64,000 bases of DNA from Bacteroidota bacterium (GTDB taxonomy: Bacteria; Bacteroidota; Bacteroidia; Bacteroidales; SZUA-534), in NCBI GenBank assembly GCA_003250355.1, contig QKGS01000060.1:48714-112713 (forward strand), written 5' to 3'. Shown piece after piece: positions 19,141 through 29,569 of the stretch (within the stretch, counting starts at the first letter, position 1; the number at the start of each line of letters is the position of its first letter). The notes under the pieces were generated by a model that made no database searches, was not told the origin of the DNA, and worked only from the letters and a program-made list of their open reading frames with translations. The position numbers and the translations under genes are program-made.

Positions 19141-21645
19141 TTAAAACTTTATATCCAACCCAACCAAATAAGTCCCCTGTGTTTTGTCGCCCCAGGCAAA
19201 TTCAGCTTTATTGTCGTTAAATAAGTTTCTTGCGTTTAAGAATACGGCATTGTCGTTCCATACTTTGTATGATACCTTAATATTTGTAATAACCTTAGGT
19301 TCAATTTTGTAAGTTCCATACATATTCTTAAAATCCTGAGCACCGTAGTAATACGCACTTACGAATATATTCATTTTTTCAAACGCAGTATAGTTTGCAC
19401 TTATTCCTCCATAAAACGATGGAGTAGAGGAGTGTTCAATAGAAATTAATGAATCAGGTCTGGTTGTTGAGTATGCAAGCATTGATGGATAAGGGGCTAA
19501 AGTAACACCCGGACCTGCAACATTATCTGCCGAAAAGAATGTAGTAGTAGAAGTTCCGGTTGGGAGATTATTCATATTTGGGATAATATTTGGAGGTGTT
19601 TGTCCCATCATATTAGCTACTGTCATAGTATACCCGGCATCTTTCATCATTGCTTCAATAATTTCATTTGTGTTTAGTGGGCAATAATTCTCTAGTTTTG
19701 TAACTTGTACAGTACCGTGAGCCTTTACAATTAAATTTTTATTTACTACCCAGTCAACATTTGCAGTTACTCCGTATTGTTTCGATTCTAATGGGATATT
19801 TTGATATGCCATATTAACAAATTCCGGTATTGCAGGGGCAGGAATAGCAGTAGGAGGTAGTCCTATTGGAGTATACGAATTATTCAATACTACGTTAGTT
19901 GTACTTACAAGAGCAAAATTCCCCACAACAGAATCAGGTGATAAGTACCCATAATCGGTAGTTGTGGTCATAAATGCCTCAATATCAACTTGAACAGCTT
20001 TGTGTGGTTTTACACGATAGCCTACTTCAATCATATCAACCTTAGCAAGTTCTAAATCTTGAGAGCCGGTAAATTTCATCTGTTGAGGGTACGATCTTGC
20101 CGACCTGTCCCAATTAAAATCAGCATAAGTATCAACAAGGAAAGGCGACCTGTTGGCTCTTGAGTAATTTGCTCTGAACATATGTTTATCATTTAGATTA
20201 TATGTCGATATTAACTGGAACGGCAAATAAATCTCGCTGTTAACGTTATATTTTTCGGCTCTTACACCTGCAATAAAACGTATCCCTTTAAACATATAGT
20301 CGGCTCTTAACCCACCGCCAATTGAGCTTAGCTCTCGTTCGCCGTTAAGAAATCCGTTTCCTACTGTCGATAAGTGTTTTGAATCATCGTAAGTAGCATT
20401 CTGATAGTATACTCCCGGTCTTATATTTAGCCCTTTCACATAAAAATCGTATTCGCCCGAAGCATTAAGTACATTCATGTCAACCTTGAAACCTTCGTCG
20501 CCTTTTACCACATCCTGATAGCCAAAATTATAGTTTACTTGGGTTGTGAAACCGTATATTTCACCAGAAAAGTCAACATACGAAGTGTTGCTTACTCTGG
20601 TACTGAGTGGTGTTACCTGATCGCCAAATGTGGTCGATAATACATCGGAATACTGGCTTCCCAAATTAAATCTTGTTTTTATATTACCGTTAGGTTCGTA
20701 GTAAAAACCACCGTTAACACCCCATTTGTCTCTAGCAATGTTTGTGTGTGGATATTTATTTAACCCGTTACCATCGCCGGGGTCAGTTAGTTTTATCCAT
20801 GGTAGCTGTGGATCCATTTCGTTAAACAAATCTTGAACTTTATACATACTGTCCATTTTCAGCGAGTAAAGCAAGTCGGTAGTACGTTCCATATATTCAT
20901 AATTTGCCGATACACGATATCCCAGTTTTGTATTTATTGATTGGCCAATATTAATATTTGCAATTTTGCTTGCCTGGCTGCCACCTGTTACACTACCGTT
21001 AATACTTAGATCTTTGCTGTCAGGTCTTTTGGTAATAATATTAATAACACCTGTTGCTGCATTGGCACCATATAATGCACTCGCTGCACCTCGAACAATT
21101 TCTATTCTGTCAATATCGGCAATACTTATAGGTAAACATTCCCAGAAAGTACCCCCATTAACGTAATTGTACACCGGACGACCATCAATCATTACAAGAC
21201 TCATGGTATTTTCAGAGTATATAAACATATTGTCGGGAGGGAGGTTGTCGTTTCCGCGAATGTGAATATCGAAGTTGCCATTTGTTTTTTCTCTTATAAT
21301 CATACCTGGAACTAAACGCAAAGCTTCTTCTATATTTCTGGCACCCGATTGTACTATCTCATCACTTGATAGAACAGTTGTCGACAATGGTGCTTCAAAA
21401 CTACTTTCAGCCTTTTTCGAAGCCGATGAAACATCTTTATTGAGTAACATTTCGTATAGTTCGTCCATAGAAACACCTACTATATCGGCTAGTCTCATAA
21501 CTGTTTCTAAGTCCATTTCCAAAAGTTTGTCGTATGGCATATTCAGAACATCTTCTTTTGTCATACTATTAATATCTTTTGGCTGAGAAATAACGTTAGT
21601 GCTTATTAAGCAAATGGAAAGGAGGGCAATAAATATTTTTTTCAT
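19141..21645 (-). CDS. TonB-dependent outer-membrane receptor
   Basis: An 834-residue TonB-dependent receptor with signal peptide (residues 1-20). A helical, acidic stretch (about 25-75) follows, then the plug domain (about 85-215: SGARNIEEALRLVPG, VMIDGRPVY, DIDRIEIVRGAASALYGANA, GVINIIT) and a 22-strand-type barrel to the C-terminus (GLDIKF). The preceding VSSASKKAESSFEAPLS is typical of receptors found beside YfiR-like genes. The substrate cannot be told; no SusD partner is present. It is followed by nothing on its strand and preceded by the YfiR-like gene 47 bases upstream, almost certainly one operon. Confidence 0.92.
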   Translation of the reverse strand: MKKIFIALLSICLISTNVISQPKDINSMTKEDVLNMPYDKLLEMDLETVMRLADIVGVSMDELYEMLLNKDVSSASKKAESSFEAPLSTTVLSSDEIVQSGARNIEEALRLVPGMIIREKTNGNFDIHIRGNDNLPPDNMFIYSENTMSLVMIDGRPVYNYVNGGTFWECLPISIADIDRIEIVRGAASALYGANAATGVINIITKRPDSKDLSINGSVTGGSQASKIANINIGQSINTKLGYRVSANYEYMERTTDLLYSLKMDSMYKVQDLFNEMDPQLPWIKLTDPGDGNGLNKYPHTNIARDKWGVNGGFYYEPNGNIKTRFNLGSQYSDVLSTTFGDQVTPLSTRVSNTSYVDFSGEIYGFTTQVNYNFGYQDVVKGDEGFKVDMNVLNASGEYDFYVKGLNIRPGVYYQNATYDDSKHLSTVGNGFLNGERELSSIGGGLRADYMFKGIRFIAGVRAEKYNVNSEIYLPFQLISTYNLNDKHMFRANYSRANRSPFLVDTYADFNWDRSARSYPQQMKFTGSQDLELAKVDMIEVGYRVKPHKAVQVDIEAFMTTTTDYGYLSPDSVVGNFALVSTTNVVLNNSYTPIGLPPTAIPAPAIPEFVNMAYQNIPLESKQYGVTANVDWVVNKNLIVKAHGTVQVTKLENYCPLNTNEIIEAMMKDAGYTMTVANMMGQTPPNIIPNMNNLPTGTSTTTFFSADNVAGPGVTLAPYPSMLAYSTTRPDSLISIEHSSTPSFYGGISANYTAFEKMNIFVSAYYYGAQDFKNMYGTYKIEPKVITNIKVSYKVWNDNAVFLNARNLFNDNKAEFAWGDKTQGTYLVGLDIKF

Positions 21646-21692
21646 AGCGTATAAGGTTCTTATGATGAGATTATAATATAAATTTTGAAGTC

Positions 21693-22202
21693 TTATTCAA
21701 TAATTATTCCAAGGCTTAACAGGCCTGAGTTAACAGTAGCACCTTGGTTTTCAATATGCTTCTTGTTTATCTCAAATTGTTGTTTCCCGTTTATGTTAAC
21801 GAAATTTATACCCGAATAGCTTTTGGCAAAGCCTGTTTTGTCGGTAATAAGAACTATACCTTGTTGAGAAATTGAATTCATTATTGTTTCAACTATACTC
21901 GACTTGTTCTCGGGAATGTATAAAATGTGGCATCCCATACATGCCGATACTCCATCAACTTGTTTAATAATAAGTTTTTGGCTTCCAACCATTTTTTTCT
22001 GTGCTATTATTTCCAGTTCCTTTGCTATTGGGTTATTGCCATAAACTCCAATTACAAAGTCGCCCGAACGTTTTTCTTGTGGCCACTCTATATATTTAGT
22101 AAAGTTATAAATAAACAGAGCTTTAAATTTTTCATCCTGAGCTTTACTTATTAGCGACGAAAGGGTTAAAACAATTATCAGAATAGTGCCTTTATTCTTC
22201 AT
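21693..22202 (-). CDS. YfiR-like periplasmic protein (DUF4154)
   Basis: A 169-residue secreted protein with a signal peptide (about 1-21, ending SKAQ). It contains the YfiR/DUF4154 pattern: KALFIYNFTKYIEWP near the mature N-terminus, FVIGVYGNNP in the middle, CMGCHILYIPE with two close cysteines, and LITDKTGFA then INFVNINGKQQFEIN in the C-terminal half. In Pseudomonas YfiR is a periplasmic repressor of the diguanylate cyclase YfiN. No GGDEF partner is encoded nearby, so that role is not supported here. It lies first in a likely two-gene operon with the TonB receptor, pointing to a shared role at the outer membrane. Confidence 0.88.
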   Translation of the reverse strand: MKNKGTILIIVLTLSSLISKAQDEKFKALFIYNFTKYIEWPQEKRSGDFVIGVYGNNPIAKELEIIAQKKMVGSQKLIIKQVDGVSACMGCHILYIPENKSSIVETIMNSISQQGIVLITDKTGFAKSYSGINFVNINGKQQFEINKKHIENQGATVNSGLLSLGIIIE

Positions 22203-22380
22203 ATTAAAATGGTTTTATTGTTTAAAACAAAGCAATATAGCTTCTTTAGTTTAATGAAAATCTAGTTTGATTGATAGGTTAAAGCTAGAAAATATTTAAT
22301 ATTAAAAAAACACAAAACTATATTTGGTGTGTATTATTTTAAATTTGGTTGAAGTACTTTAATTTAAAGATGTTTATTGT

Positions 22381-23838
22381 TTAATTACAATATAGTGTAT
22401 ATTCATTCATTATTGCATTAAATAGCATTTGTGAGATTATATGGCCACCTTTTCGGTTGAAATGGATAAAATCTTTTTGAGCAAGTGGAGGATTTGCAAA
22501 TACCCAGCTTGGCATAGAATTGTGTCCACCCATAGCTTCGTACATACTCCAGAATGCACAGCCTGTGTTTTTAGCTGCATTTTTCTGAGCATCATGAACT
22601 TTCTCCACATTAGGGTGTGTTATATAGTGATTTCCATTTTTTTTCGACATATCAGATAATCCAATTATAAGAAAAGAAGCATCGGGCATCAATTTTTTTA
22701 AATATTTTATTTGCATTGTTATTGCTCTTTCGTAGAAGCTGTAATTACCCGAAGGGTAAGGAACTACATTTACACCAAATTCAAGAATAACTAGCCCTGC
22801 ATTCATATACTTGAGTATTTCAGCCATATTATTGTAATTCAGTTTTGTAAACTCCATACCGGAACTGCCTCTGAATGGAAGATTATCTACCGATACTCCT
22901 TTATGTGCATCAAGAGAAATGCAATAAAGATCAGGGCTTTTATTCCCTTCTATTTCAATTTTAAATTTTTTGGGAGGAGTGTTAAAGTCCCATTTAAAAA
23001 AATCTGTTTTTTGAGTAGGTTCTATTTCCTGAAACCACACAAGGCTGTCGTTTACAAAACCTTTTACCATACAACTCTCAGTACAGTTACCATAAAAAAC
23101 TCTACAGGTATAGAAGTTTTGAACAGATTGGTATGCCATGCCGGAACGGTTAAATGACATCCATGCTTTTACGGTTTTAGAGTTTGCATTTATTGAATCG
23201 TCATAATACGAAGTAAAACGGGCAAAACTACCCATTACACCGAATTTTCTATGTGGCAATAAAGTATCTTTTTTATAATAAACAGCATGCTGACGCCAGT
23301 TTCCCGATGCTTTATGAATAATAGACGATGATTCGGCACGAGGTGGAACAACCGGCATTAGTCCAATTCCACTACCACCAAATTTATTTTGAAATTTATT
23401 ACGTAAATATCCTGTTATACGGTCGCCTTCTATCTGACTGTCGCCATAGTGCAGTATTCTTACCCTTTTATTATTCGATTTTTCAAGTTTTTTAAAAAAA
23501 TTATGCAAAGCACTTGAATCGCCCGAAGGGTATTCTATTGGTTGCACTTTTGTAAATACTCTATTAGGTTTAGTTGCCGTAGTGTCGTGTTTTGCTGTTG
23601 GTGATATTTCTAATGAATCATTTTCAGAGAGTATTTCTTTATCAATTTCATTTATTAAACCGGAAATATTGGCATATTCAATAGAGTCGGATATAGTATT
23701 GAATATATTAATATGAAACCTAAGATAGATATTGTCGGATATGCGAATGCCATTTGAAGGGAATATCAATGCCAGAGTTATAACTGATACAAACAGTATT
23801 AGTATATATAATAATATATGTTTAGGTTTTGTGAGCAT
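22381..23838 (-). CDS. Membrane-anchored SGNH/GDSL-type hydrolase
   Basis: A 485-residue protein with one N-terminal transmembrane segment (about 8-26) and a periplasmic remainder. SGNH blocks are visible: HYGDSQIEGD with the nucleophile Ser134 (block I), an LEFGVNV segment (block III, Gly/Asn) and DFIHFNRKGGH with Asp456/His459 (block V). Such Bacteroidota proteins often act as carbohydrate or peptidoglycan O-acetyl esterases, sometimes beside an MBOAT acyltransferase, but none is in this window, so the substrate is unknown. A linker of about 90 residues precedes the domain. It is a single gene between the YfiR-like gene and the EF-G paralogue, separated from the latter by a terminator. Confidence 0.82.
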   Translation of the reverse strand: MLTKPKHILLYILILFVSVITLALIFPSNGIRISDNIYLRFHINIFNTISDSIEYANISGLINEIDKEILSENDSLEISPTAKHDTTATKPNRVFTKVQPIEYPSGDSSALHNFFKKLEKSNNKRVRILHYGDSQIEGDRITGYLRNKFQNKFGGSGIGLMPVVPPRAESSSIIHKASGNWRQHAVYYKKDTLLPHRKFGVMGSFARFTSYYDDSINANSKTVKAWMSFNRSGMAYQSVQNFYTCRVFYGNCTESCMVKGFVNDSLVWFQEIEPTQKTDFFKWDFNTPPKKFKIEIEGNKSPDLYCISLDAHKGVSVDNLPFRGSSGMEFTKLNYNNMAEILKYMNAGLVILEFGVNVVPYPSGNYSFYERAITMQIKYLKKLMPDASFLIIGLSDMSKKNGNHYITHPNVEKVHDAQKNAAKNTGCAFWSMYEAMGGHNSMPSWVFANPPLAQKDFIHFNRKGGHIISQMLFNAIMNEYTLYCN

Positions 23839-23863
23839 TTATTTTTTTGAGTTGGGTAAATAT

Positions 23864-23897
23864 AAAAAAGGTCGGCTAAAAAAGTTCCGACCTTTTC
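23864..23897 (-). terminator. Terminator after the EF-G paralogue
   Basis: Read on the minus strand, AAAAGGTCGG and CCGACCTTTT form a ten-base stem closed by an A/T-rich loop and followed by a T-run. It sits just past the EF-G paralogue stop and before the SGNH hydrolase start. Confidence 0.85.
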
Positions 23898-23919
23898 ATA
23901 TTTAATTAAGCAAAATAAA

Positions 23920-26076
23920 TTATTCTACTTCCTGATACTCTTTTTCGTAAGCTTTTAACAGTTTTTCCTGAACATCGCCAGGTACGGGCATATATTCATC
24001 AAACTCCATTGTATAAGTTGCACTACCCGATGTAATTGAGCTTAATGAAGTTGAGTATTTATTCATTTCAGCTAAAGGAACTTTTGCACTTATTTTTTCA
24101 TATCCGGCTTCGCTGTTCATGCCGGCTATTATTGCTCTGCGTCCTTGCAGGTCGCTCATTACATCGCCCATATATTCCGATGGTACAAATATCTCTACAT
24201 TATATATAGGCTCCATTATTTTTGGTCCGGCTAGTTTAAAAGCTTGACTAAATGCATTTCGACCGGCAAGTTTGAACGATATTTCATTTGAATCAACAGG
24301 GTGCATTTTTCCGTCGTATATCATTACCCGTATGTCACGGGCGTATGAACCGGTTAAAGGACCTTCTTCCATTTTTTCCATTATACCTTTAAATATGGCT
24401 GGATGGAAGCGGGCATCGATTGAACCACCCACAATACAATTAACAAATACAAGTTTACCACCCCATGAAAGTTTGTGCTCTTCGGTTCCACGAACATTTA
24501 CCGAAAGGTCTTTTCCGTTCACTTTATAACTCGAAGGAGCCGGCATATTTTCATAATAAGGTTCAATAATCATGTGAACTTCACCAAATTGACCGGCACC
24601 TCCCGATTGCTTTTTGTGCCTGTAATCGGCCTGTGCAGCTTTTGTAATAGTTTCACGGTAAGGTATTTTGGGGGCAATAAATTCAGTCTCTATTTTAAAA
24701 ATATTTGAAAGTCTCCATTTCATGGAATTTAGGTGAAATTCACCATTTCCATAAATAATGGTTTGCTTAAGTTCTTTAGAATATTCCACAATTATAGTAG
24801 GGTCTTCTTCATGAATGCGGTTAAGCGTTTCACTAAGCTTTTCATCGTCGGCTTCATTTATAGGTTTTATAGCTGTGCGATATTTTGGAGCAGGAAATAC
24901 CATAGGAGGGAATGGCGACATATCTTTATCGGTTAGTGAGTGATTGGTTTTAGTCTCTTTCAGTTTAACAAGAGCTCCTATATCGCCGGCAACCATTTCG
25001 GTAAGTTTCACTCTGTTTTTTCCTGCTACTGCAAATATTTGAGAAATACGTTCTTTCCCTCCGCGTTTGCTGTTTATTAAATCCATCCCCTCTGACACCT
25101 TACCCGACATAACTTTAAAGTAAAGTACTTCACCCAAATGCTCTTCAACCGAAGTTTTAAAAATAAACAATGATGTTTTACCCGCAGCATCGCAAATAAC
25201 TTCTTTACCGTTTATGTCAACCGGTGGTTTAAGTTGAGTAGGGTTTGGTGCAACATTACCAACAAACTCCATCATCCTGCGTATACCCATATTTTTCTTT
25301 CCGCTTGTGCAGAATATAGGGTATAAATCTCTGGCAATAATCCCTTTTCTTATTCCGTTGCGCATCTCTTCTTCGGTAAGAGTACCTTTGTCGAAATACA
25401 TTTCCATTAGCGATTCGTCATTTTCGGCAGCAGCTTCAACTAGAGCATTATGTAATTCATCTGCCTTTTCTTTTTCACTGTCAGGTATTTCAAGTATTTC
25501 GGGAACACCACCCTCCGGGCCCCATTTATACAACTTCATTTTCAATACATCAATAACCTGATTGAAACCGACACCTGCATTAACCGGATATTGTACAATA
25601 ACGGCTTTAGCTCCATATAGTTCCTTTAATTCTTCAAGTGTTTTCTCAAAGTTGGCCTTTTCCTGATCAAGTTGATTAACAGCTATAAGCAAAGGTTGAT
25701 TTAATCGTTTGGCATGTCGGCTAAGTATTTGGGTTCCAACTTCTACTCCCTGAGTGCTGTTTATTGTAATTACAGCCGAACCGGTAACCGACATTGCGGA
25801 TATAACACCTCCCGAAAAATCGTCGAGTCCCGGAGTGTCAATTATGTTTATTTTTTTGTCATTAAACTCAACGTGAAGAACAGTTGAGAACACCGAACGT
25901 TCCTGTTCATGTTCTATTGGATAATAATCGGAAACTGTATTGTGGTTTTCTACATCGCCACGCCTTTTTATAACTCCGGATTCAAATAACATTGCTTCTG
26001 CAAGAGTAGTTTTACCACTGCCGGCACTACCCATTAAGGTAATATTCCGTAACTCATTTGATTGATATACTTTCAT
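23920..26076 (-). CDS. EF-G paralogue (EF-G2 type) lacking key GTPase residues
   Basis: A 718-residue protein with all five EF-G domains, collinear with the canonical EF-G encoded at 27452-29560. The P-loop is intact (GSAGSGKT, residues 16-23), but other GTPase motifs are changed. Switch I RGIT is RSVF (60-63), G3 DTPGH is DTPGL so the catalytic His is Leu84, and G4 NKMD is NQLD (134-137). Domain IV carries the expected tip loop region. In Bacteroides a second EF-G that translocates without GTP hydrolysis is induced by carbon starvation and needed in the gut; this gene looks like that type. It has its own promoter and terminator, is transcribed away from the str operon, and is not part of it. 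Confidence 0.9.
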   Translation of the reverse strand: MKVYQSNELRNITLMGSAGSGKTTLAEAMLFESGVIKRRGDVENHNTVSDYYPIEHEQERSVFSTVLHVEFNDKKINIIDTPGLDDFSGGVISAMSVTGSAVITINSTQGVEVGTQILSRHAKRLNQPLLIAVNQLDQEKANFEKTLEELKELYGAKAVIVQYPVNAGVGFNQVIDVLKMKLYKWGPEGGVPEILEIPDSEKEKADELHNALVEAAAENDESLMEMYFDKGTLTEEEMRNGIRKGIIARDLYPIFCTSGKKNMGIRRMMEFVGNVAPNPTQLKPPVDINGKEVICDAAGKTSLFIFKTSVEEHLGEVLYFKVMSGKVSEGMDLINSKRGGKERISQIFAVAGKNRVKLTEMVAGDIGALVKLKETKTNHSLTDKDMSPFPPMVFPAPKYRTAIKPINEADDEKLSETLNRIHEEDPTIIVEYSKELKQTIIYGNGEFHLNSMKWRLSNIFKIETEFIAPKIPYRETITKAAQADYRHKKQSGGAGQFGEVHMIIEPYYENMPAPSSYKVNGKDLSVNVRGTEEHKLSWGGKLVFVNCIVGGSIDARFHPAIFKGIMEKMEEGPLTGSYARDIRVMIYDGKMHPVDSNEISFKLAGRNAFSQAFKLAGPKIMEPIYNVEIFVPSEYMGDVMSDLQGRRAIIAGMNSEAGYEKISAKVPLAEMNKYSTSLSSITSGSATYTMEFDEYMPVPGDVQEKLLKAYEKEYQEVE

Positions 26077-26191
26077 AATACTTTGGTTTTATTTAGTAAT
26101 TATGTTTTATGTAATTCAGAGGACAGTAAAAGAAATGCATTCAGAATGGATTACTAAAAAAATGAAGTCGCCCCATGCAAGTCCGTTTTAT

Positions 26192-26221
26192 CAAATTTAG
26201 CAATATTTTAAAAATATGCAA
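26192..26221 (-). promoter_or_regulatory. Promoter of the EF-G paralogue
   Basis: Minus-strand TTG (26219-26221) is followed after 19 bases by TAAATTTG (26192-26199), matching the -33/-7 consensus with ideal spacing. It predicts a leader of about 110 bases. Confidence 0.65.
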
Positions 26222-26486
26222 TTTTCGACACATATATAAATAATAGGTGTATTGAGTATCGGTATATAAAGCAGTAATGTGTTAATTTAACAATGAAAGG
26301 TATGTTTAGGGAATAAAGATTTAAGTACGAAACATAAATTTTCAAAAAACGACGTTTATATGTTCTTGATTAAATAGAGAGGGTAAAAATATTTTTCAGC
26401 TACACATTTTTAATTCTGTTACAACCTGCATTTTTACTAAAACACATCGAATAATTACCAAAAAATAAAATAATTACACTAACGTG

Positions 26487-26516
26487 TTGAATTTTAATAA
26501 AATTATTCTACCTTTG
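26487..26516 (+). promoter_or_regulatory. Main promoter of the rpsL-rplQ ribosomal unit
   Basis: TTG at 26487-26489 and TACCTTTG at 26509-26516, spaced 19 bases, are an excellent match to the Bacteroidota promoter. The -7 ends 40 bases before rpsL. Confidence 0.8.
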
Positions 26517-26556
26517 CGAACCGATTTTGTAGAGTAAAATGTAATATATAAATAAT

Positions 26557-26931
26557 ATGCCAACGATACAACAGTTAGTAAGAAAGGGAAGGACTAGCAT
26601 TGAAAAGAAGAGCAAGTCTAGAGCTTTGGACGCTTGTCCACAGCGCCGCGGGGTGTGTGTGCGTGTATATACTACTACACCTAAAAAGCCAAACTCAGCT
26701 ATGCGAAAAGTAGCCAGAGTGCGTTTAACAAACCAAAAAGAGGTTAATGCTTATATCCCTGGTGAGGGTCATAACCTGCAAGAACACTCAATAGTTCTTA
26801 TCCGTGGAGGAAGGGTAAAAGATTTACCTGGTGTACGTTACCACATTGTGCGTGGTGCGTTAGATACATCGGGTGTTGAGGGACGTACTCAGCGTCGTTC
26901 TAAGTATGGTGCGAAAAAACCTAAAAAATAA
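26557..26931 (+). CDS. rpsL: 30S ribosomal protein S12
   Basis: A 124-residue uS12, located at the decoding centre and site of streptomycin-resistance changes. The conserved [17 protein letters not shown] segment and the [10 protein letters not shown] segment near the C-terminus are visible. It is the first gene of a 17-kb unit and of the str group (rpsL-rpsG-fusA), 21 bases before rpsG. Length and sequence are standard. Confidence 0.99.
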   Translation: MPTIQQLVRKGRTSIEKKSKSRALDACPQRRGVCVRVYTTTPKKPNSAMRKVARVRLTNQKEVNAYIPGEGHNLQEHSIVLIRGGRVKDLPGVRYHIVRGALDTSGVEGRTQRRSKYGAKKPKK

Positions 26932-26952
26932 ACGAAATTATACTTATAAAAA

Positions 26953-27429
26953 ATGAGGAAGTCAAAACCTAAAAAGCGGATATTGTTACCGGATCCAAAG
27001 TTTAATGATACTTTGGTAACCCGTTTTGTGAATGATTTGATGTTGGATGGAAAAAAAACAACCGCATATGCAGTGTTTTATGAGGCCATCGAAATTGTAG
27101 ATGCAAAAATGAAAGATAATGAGCTTTCTGCTCTTGATATTTTCAAAAAAGCACTTCAAAATGTAACTCCACAGGTTGAGGTTAAGAGCCGTAGAGTTGG
27201 TGGTGCTACTTTTCAAATCCCACAAGAAATTAGAGATTCAAGAAAAGTATCAATCAGTATTAAGAATATGATTTTATTTGCTCGTAAGCGCAGTGGTCGT
27301 TCAATGGCTGATAAATTAGCTGCTGAATTTATGGCTGCATTTAACGAGGAAGGTGGTGCTTTTAAAAAGAAAGAAGATACTCACCGTATGGCGGAAGCAA
27401 ATAAAGCATTCTCGCACTTCAGATTTTAA
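26953..27429 (+). CDS. rpsG: 30S ribosomal protein S7
   Basis: A 158-residue uS7, which nucleates the head of the small subunit and contacts the E-site tRNA. It opens with [17 protein letters not shown] and carries the family's [16 protein letters not shown] segment. In many bacteria S7 represses its own operon; no such control structure was identified here. fusA follows after 22 bases. Confidence 0.99.
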   Translation: MRKSKPKKRILLPDPKFNDTLVTRFVNDLMLDGKKTTAYAVFYEAIEIVDAKMKDNELSALDIFKKALQNVTPQVEVKSRRVGGATFQIPQEIRDSRKVSISIKNMILFARKRSGRSMADKLAAEFMAAFNEEGGAFKKKEDTHRMAEANKAFSHFRF

Positions 27430-27451
27430 TTATTGAAATTATAAAAAGGCA

Positions 27452-29560
27452 ATGGCAAGAGATTTAAAATTTACACGTAACATCGGTATAATGGCGCATA
27501 TCGATGCCGGTAAGACAACAACAACTGAGCGTATTCTTTTCTATACCGGACGTACTCACCGTATTGGTGAAGTTCACGATGGTGCTGCAACTATGGACTG
27601 GATGGTTCAGGAGCAGGAAAGAGGTATTACAATTACATCAGCTGCAACAACTGCTGCATGGAAATGTGATGGAACAGAATATAAGATTAATATAATTGAC
27701 ACTCCGGGACACGTTGACTTTACTGTTGAGGTTGAACGTTCATTACGTGTTCTCGATGGTGCTGTTGCAATTTACTGTGCTGTTGGTGGTGTTGAGCCTC
27801 AATCAGAAACAGTATGGCGTCAGGCTAATAAATATAACGTACCTCGTATTGCATTCGTAAACAAAATGGATCGTACAGGTGCCGATTTCTTCTCAGTAGT
27901 TAGCCAAATTCAAGAACGTTTAGGTGCTAACCCTGTGCCAATTCAAATTCCAATTGGTGCCGAAGCCGATTTTAAAGGTGTGGTAGACCTAATTGAAAAC
28001 AAAGCTATTGTATGGTACGATGATGCAGAGATGGGTGCTCGTTATGAGTATGTTGACATACCTGCTGATATGGTAGATCAGGTAGCAGAATATCGCGAAA
28101 AATTAGTAGAATCAGTTGCAGAACTTGATGAATCATTAATGGAGCGTTATTTTGAAGACCCTGAGTCAATTACAGTTGAAGAAATGCGTAAGGTAATTCG
28201 TAAGGCTGTAATAGATCAGGTAATTGTACCGGTTATGTGTGGTTCTGCTTTCAAGAATAAAGGGGTTCAGCGTTTACTTGATGCTGTTACTTATTATTTA
28301 CCAAGTCCGGTTGATATTGAGGCAGTAAAAGGAACTAACCCACACACAGGCGAAGAAGAATTCCGTAAGCCATCAGTAACAGAACCGTTGTCTGCTTTAG
28401 CATTTAAAATCGCTACTGACCCTTACGTAGGTCGATTGGCATTTATCCGTGTATACAGTGGTGTTTTAAATGCAGGTGATACTGTTCTTAATATTCGTAC
28501 CGGAAAAAGAGAAAGAATTTCACGTTTATACCAAATGCACTCAAATAAGCAAGAACCAATGGAATTAATTGAAGCTGGTGATATTTGTGCAGGTGTAGGT
28601 TTTAAAGATATTAGAACAGGCGACTCATTAGTTTTTGAAAAAGCACCTATAGCTTTAGAAAGCATGAGCTTCCCTGAACCGGTAATTAGTATTGCTATTG
28701 AGCCTAAAACTCAGAAAGATGCTGATAAGATGGATATGGCTCTTGCAAAACTTGCAGAGGAAGATCCAACTTTCAAATTACGTACCGACGAAGAATCAGG
28801 ACAAACTATTATTAGTGGAATGGGTGAATTACACCTTGAGATATTAGTAGACCGTTTGAACCGCGAATTTAAAGTAGAATGTAATCAAGGTAAACCTCAG
28901 GTATCGTACAACGAAGCAATTACTGCTACTGTTGAGCACCGTGAAACATATAAGAAACAAACGGGTGGTCGCGGTAAGTTTGCCGATATTCAAGTTAGAA
29001 TTTCACCTGCAGAGCCGGGTAAATCAGGTCTTGAATTTATCGATGCTATTAAAGGAGGTTCTATACCAAGAGAATACATACCTTCAGTAGAAAAAGGTTT
29101 CAAAGAGGCAATGAAAAATGGTCCATTGGCTGGTTTTAACATCGATGGTCTTAAAGTTGAACTATTCGATGGTTCATTCCATGCTGTTGACTCTGACCAA
29201 TTATCATTCGAGATTGCAGGTCGTCAGGCATTCCGTCATGCTTGTGCTAAGGCTAAGCCAGTGTTATTAGAACCGTTTATGGCTTTAGAAGTTATTACTC
29301 CTGAAGAGAATATGGGTGATGTAATAGGCGACCTTAACAAACGTCGCGGACATGTTGAAGGTATGGAGTCGAAAGCCGGAGCAAGAGTTGTAAAAGCAAA
29401 AGTTCCTTTGGCAGAAATGTTTGGTTATGTTACAGTACTACGTACTATTACTTCGGGGCGTGCAACTTCTTCAATGGAGTTCTCTCACTACGAAGAAGTA
29501 CCAAAAGGTATTGCTAAAGAAGTACTTGAAGAACTAAAAGGAAACACAGATTTATTATAA
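27452..29560 (+). CDS. fusA: Elongation factor G (canonical)
   Basis: A 702-residue EF-G, the GTPase that drives tRNA-mRNA translocation on the ribosome. All G motifs are intact: AHIDAGKT (15-22), RGIT in switch I (57-60), DTPGHVDF with catalytic His87 (83-90) and NKMD (137-140). It is the third gene of the str group; tuf, which often follows, is missing and rpsJ follows directly after nine bases. It serves as the in-window comparison for the divergent EF-G2. Confidence 0.99.
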   Translation: MARDLKFTRNIGIMAHIDAGKTTTTERILFYTGRTHRIGEVHDGAATMDWMVQEQERGITITSAATTAAWKCDGTEYKINIIDTPGHVDFTVEVERSLRVLDGAVAIYCAVGGVEPQSETVWRQANKYNVPRIAFVNKMDRTGADFFSVVSQIQERLGANPVPIQIPIGAEADFKGVVDLIENKAIVWYDDAEMGARYEYVDIPADMVDQVAEYREKLVESVAELDESLMERYFEDPESITVEEMRKVIRKAVIDQVIVPVMCGSAFKNKGVQRLLDAVTYYLPSPVDIEAVKGTNPHTGEEEFRKPSVTEPLSALAFKIATDPYVGRLAFIRVYSGVLNAGDTVLNIRTGKRERISRLYQMHSNKQEPMELIEAGDICAGVGFKDIRTGDSLVFEKAPIALESMSFPEPVISIAIEPKTQKDADKMDMALAKLAEEDPTFKLRTDEESGQTIISGMGELHLEILVDRLNREFKVECNQGKPQVSYNEAITATVEHRETYKKQTGGRGKFADIQVRISPAEPGKSGLEFIDAIKGGSIPREYIPSVEKGFKEAMKNGPLAGFNIDGLKVELFDGSFHAVDSDQLSFEIAGRQAFRHACAKAKPVLLEPFMALEVITPEENMGDVIGDLNKRRGHVEGMESKAGARVVKAKVPLAEMFGYVTVLRTITSGRATSSMEFSHYEEVPKGIAKEVLEELKGNTDLL

Positions 29561-29569
29561 TAAATAGAG

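Larger units (their letters stand above)
26077..26556. promoter_or_regulatory. 480-base divergent control region between EF-G2 and rpsL
   Basis: No gene is seen. The region holds one promoter on each strand (listed separately), with about 110 bases of leader before EF-G2 and about 40 before rpsL. The middle (26220-26480) is AT-rich and could hold operators; no palindrome stands out. Confidence 0.6.

Noticed and set aside
23920..26076. Tetracycline-resistance ribosomal protection protein
   Set aside because: Domain layout and sequence follow EF-G, and the GTPase motifs are lost, whereas TetM-type proteins keep an active GTPase.
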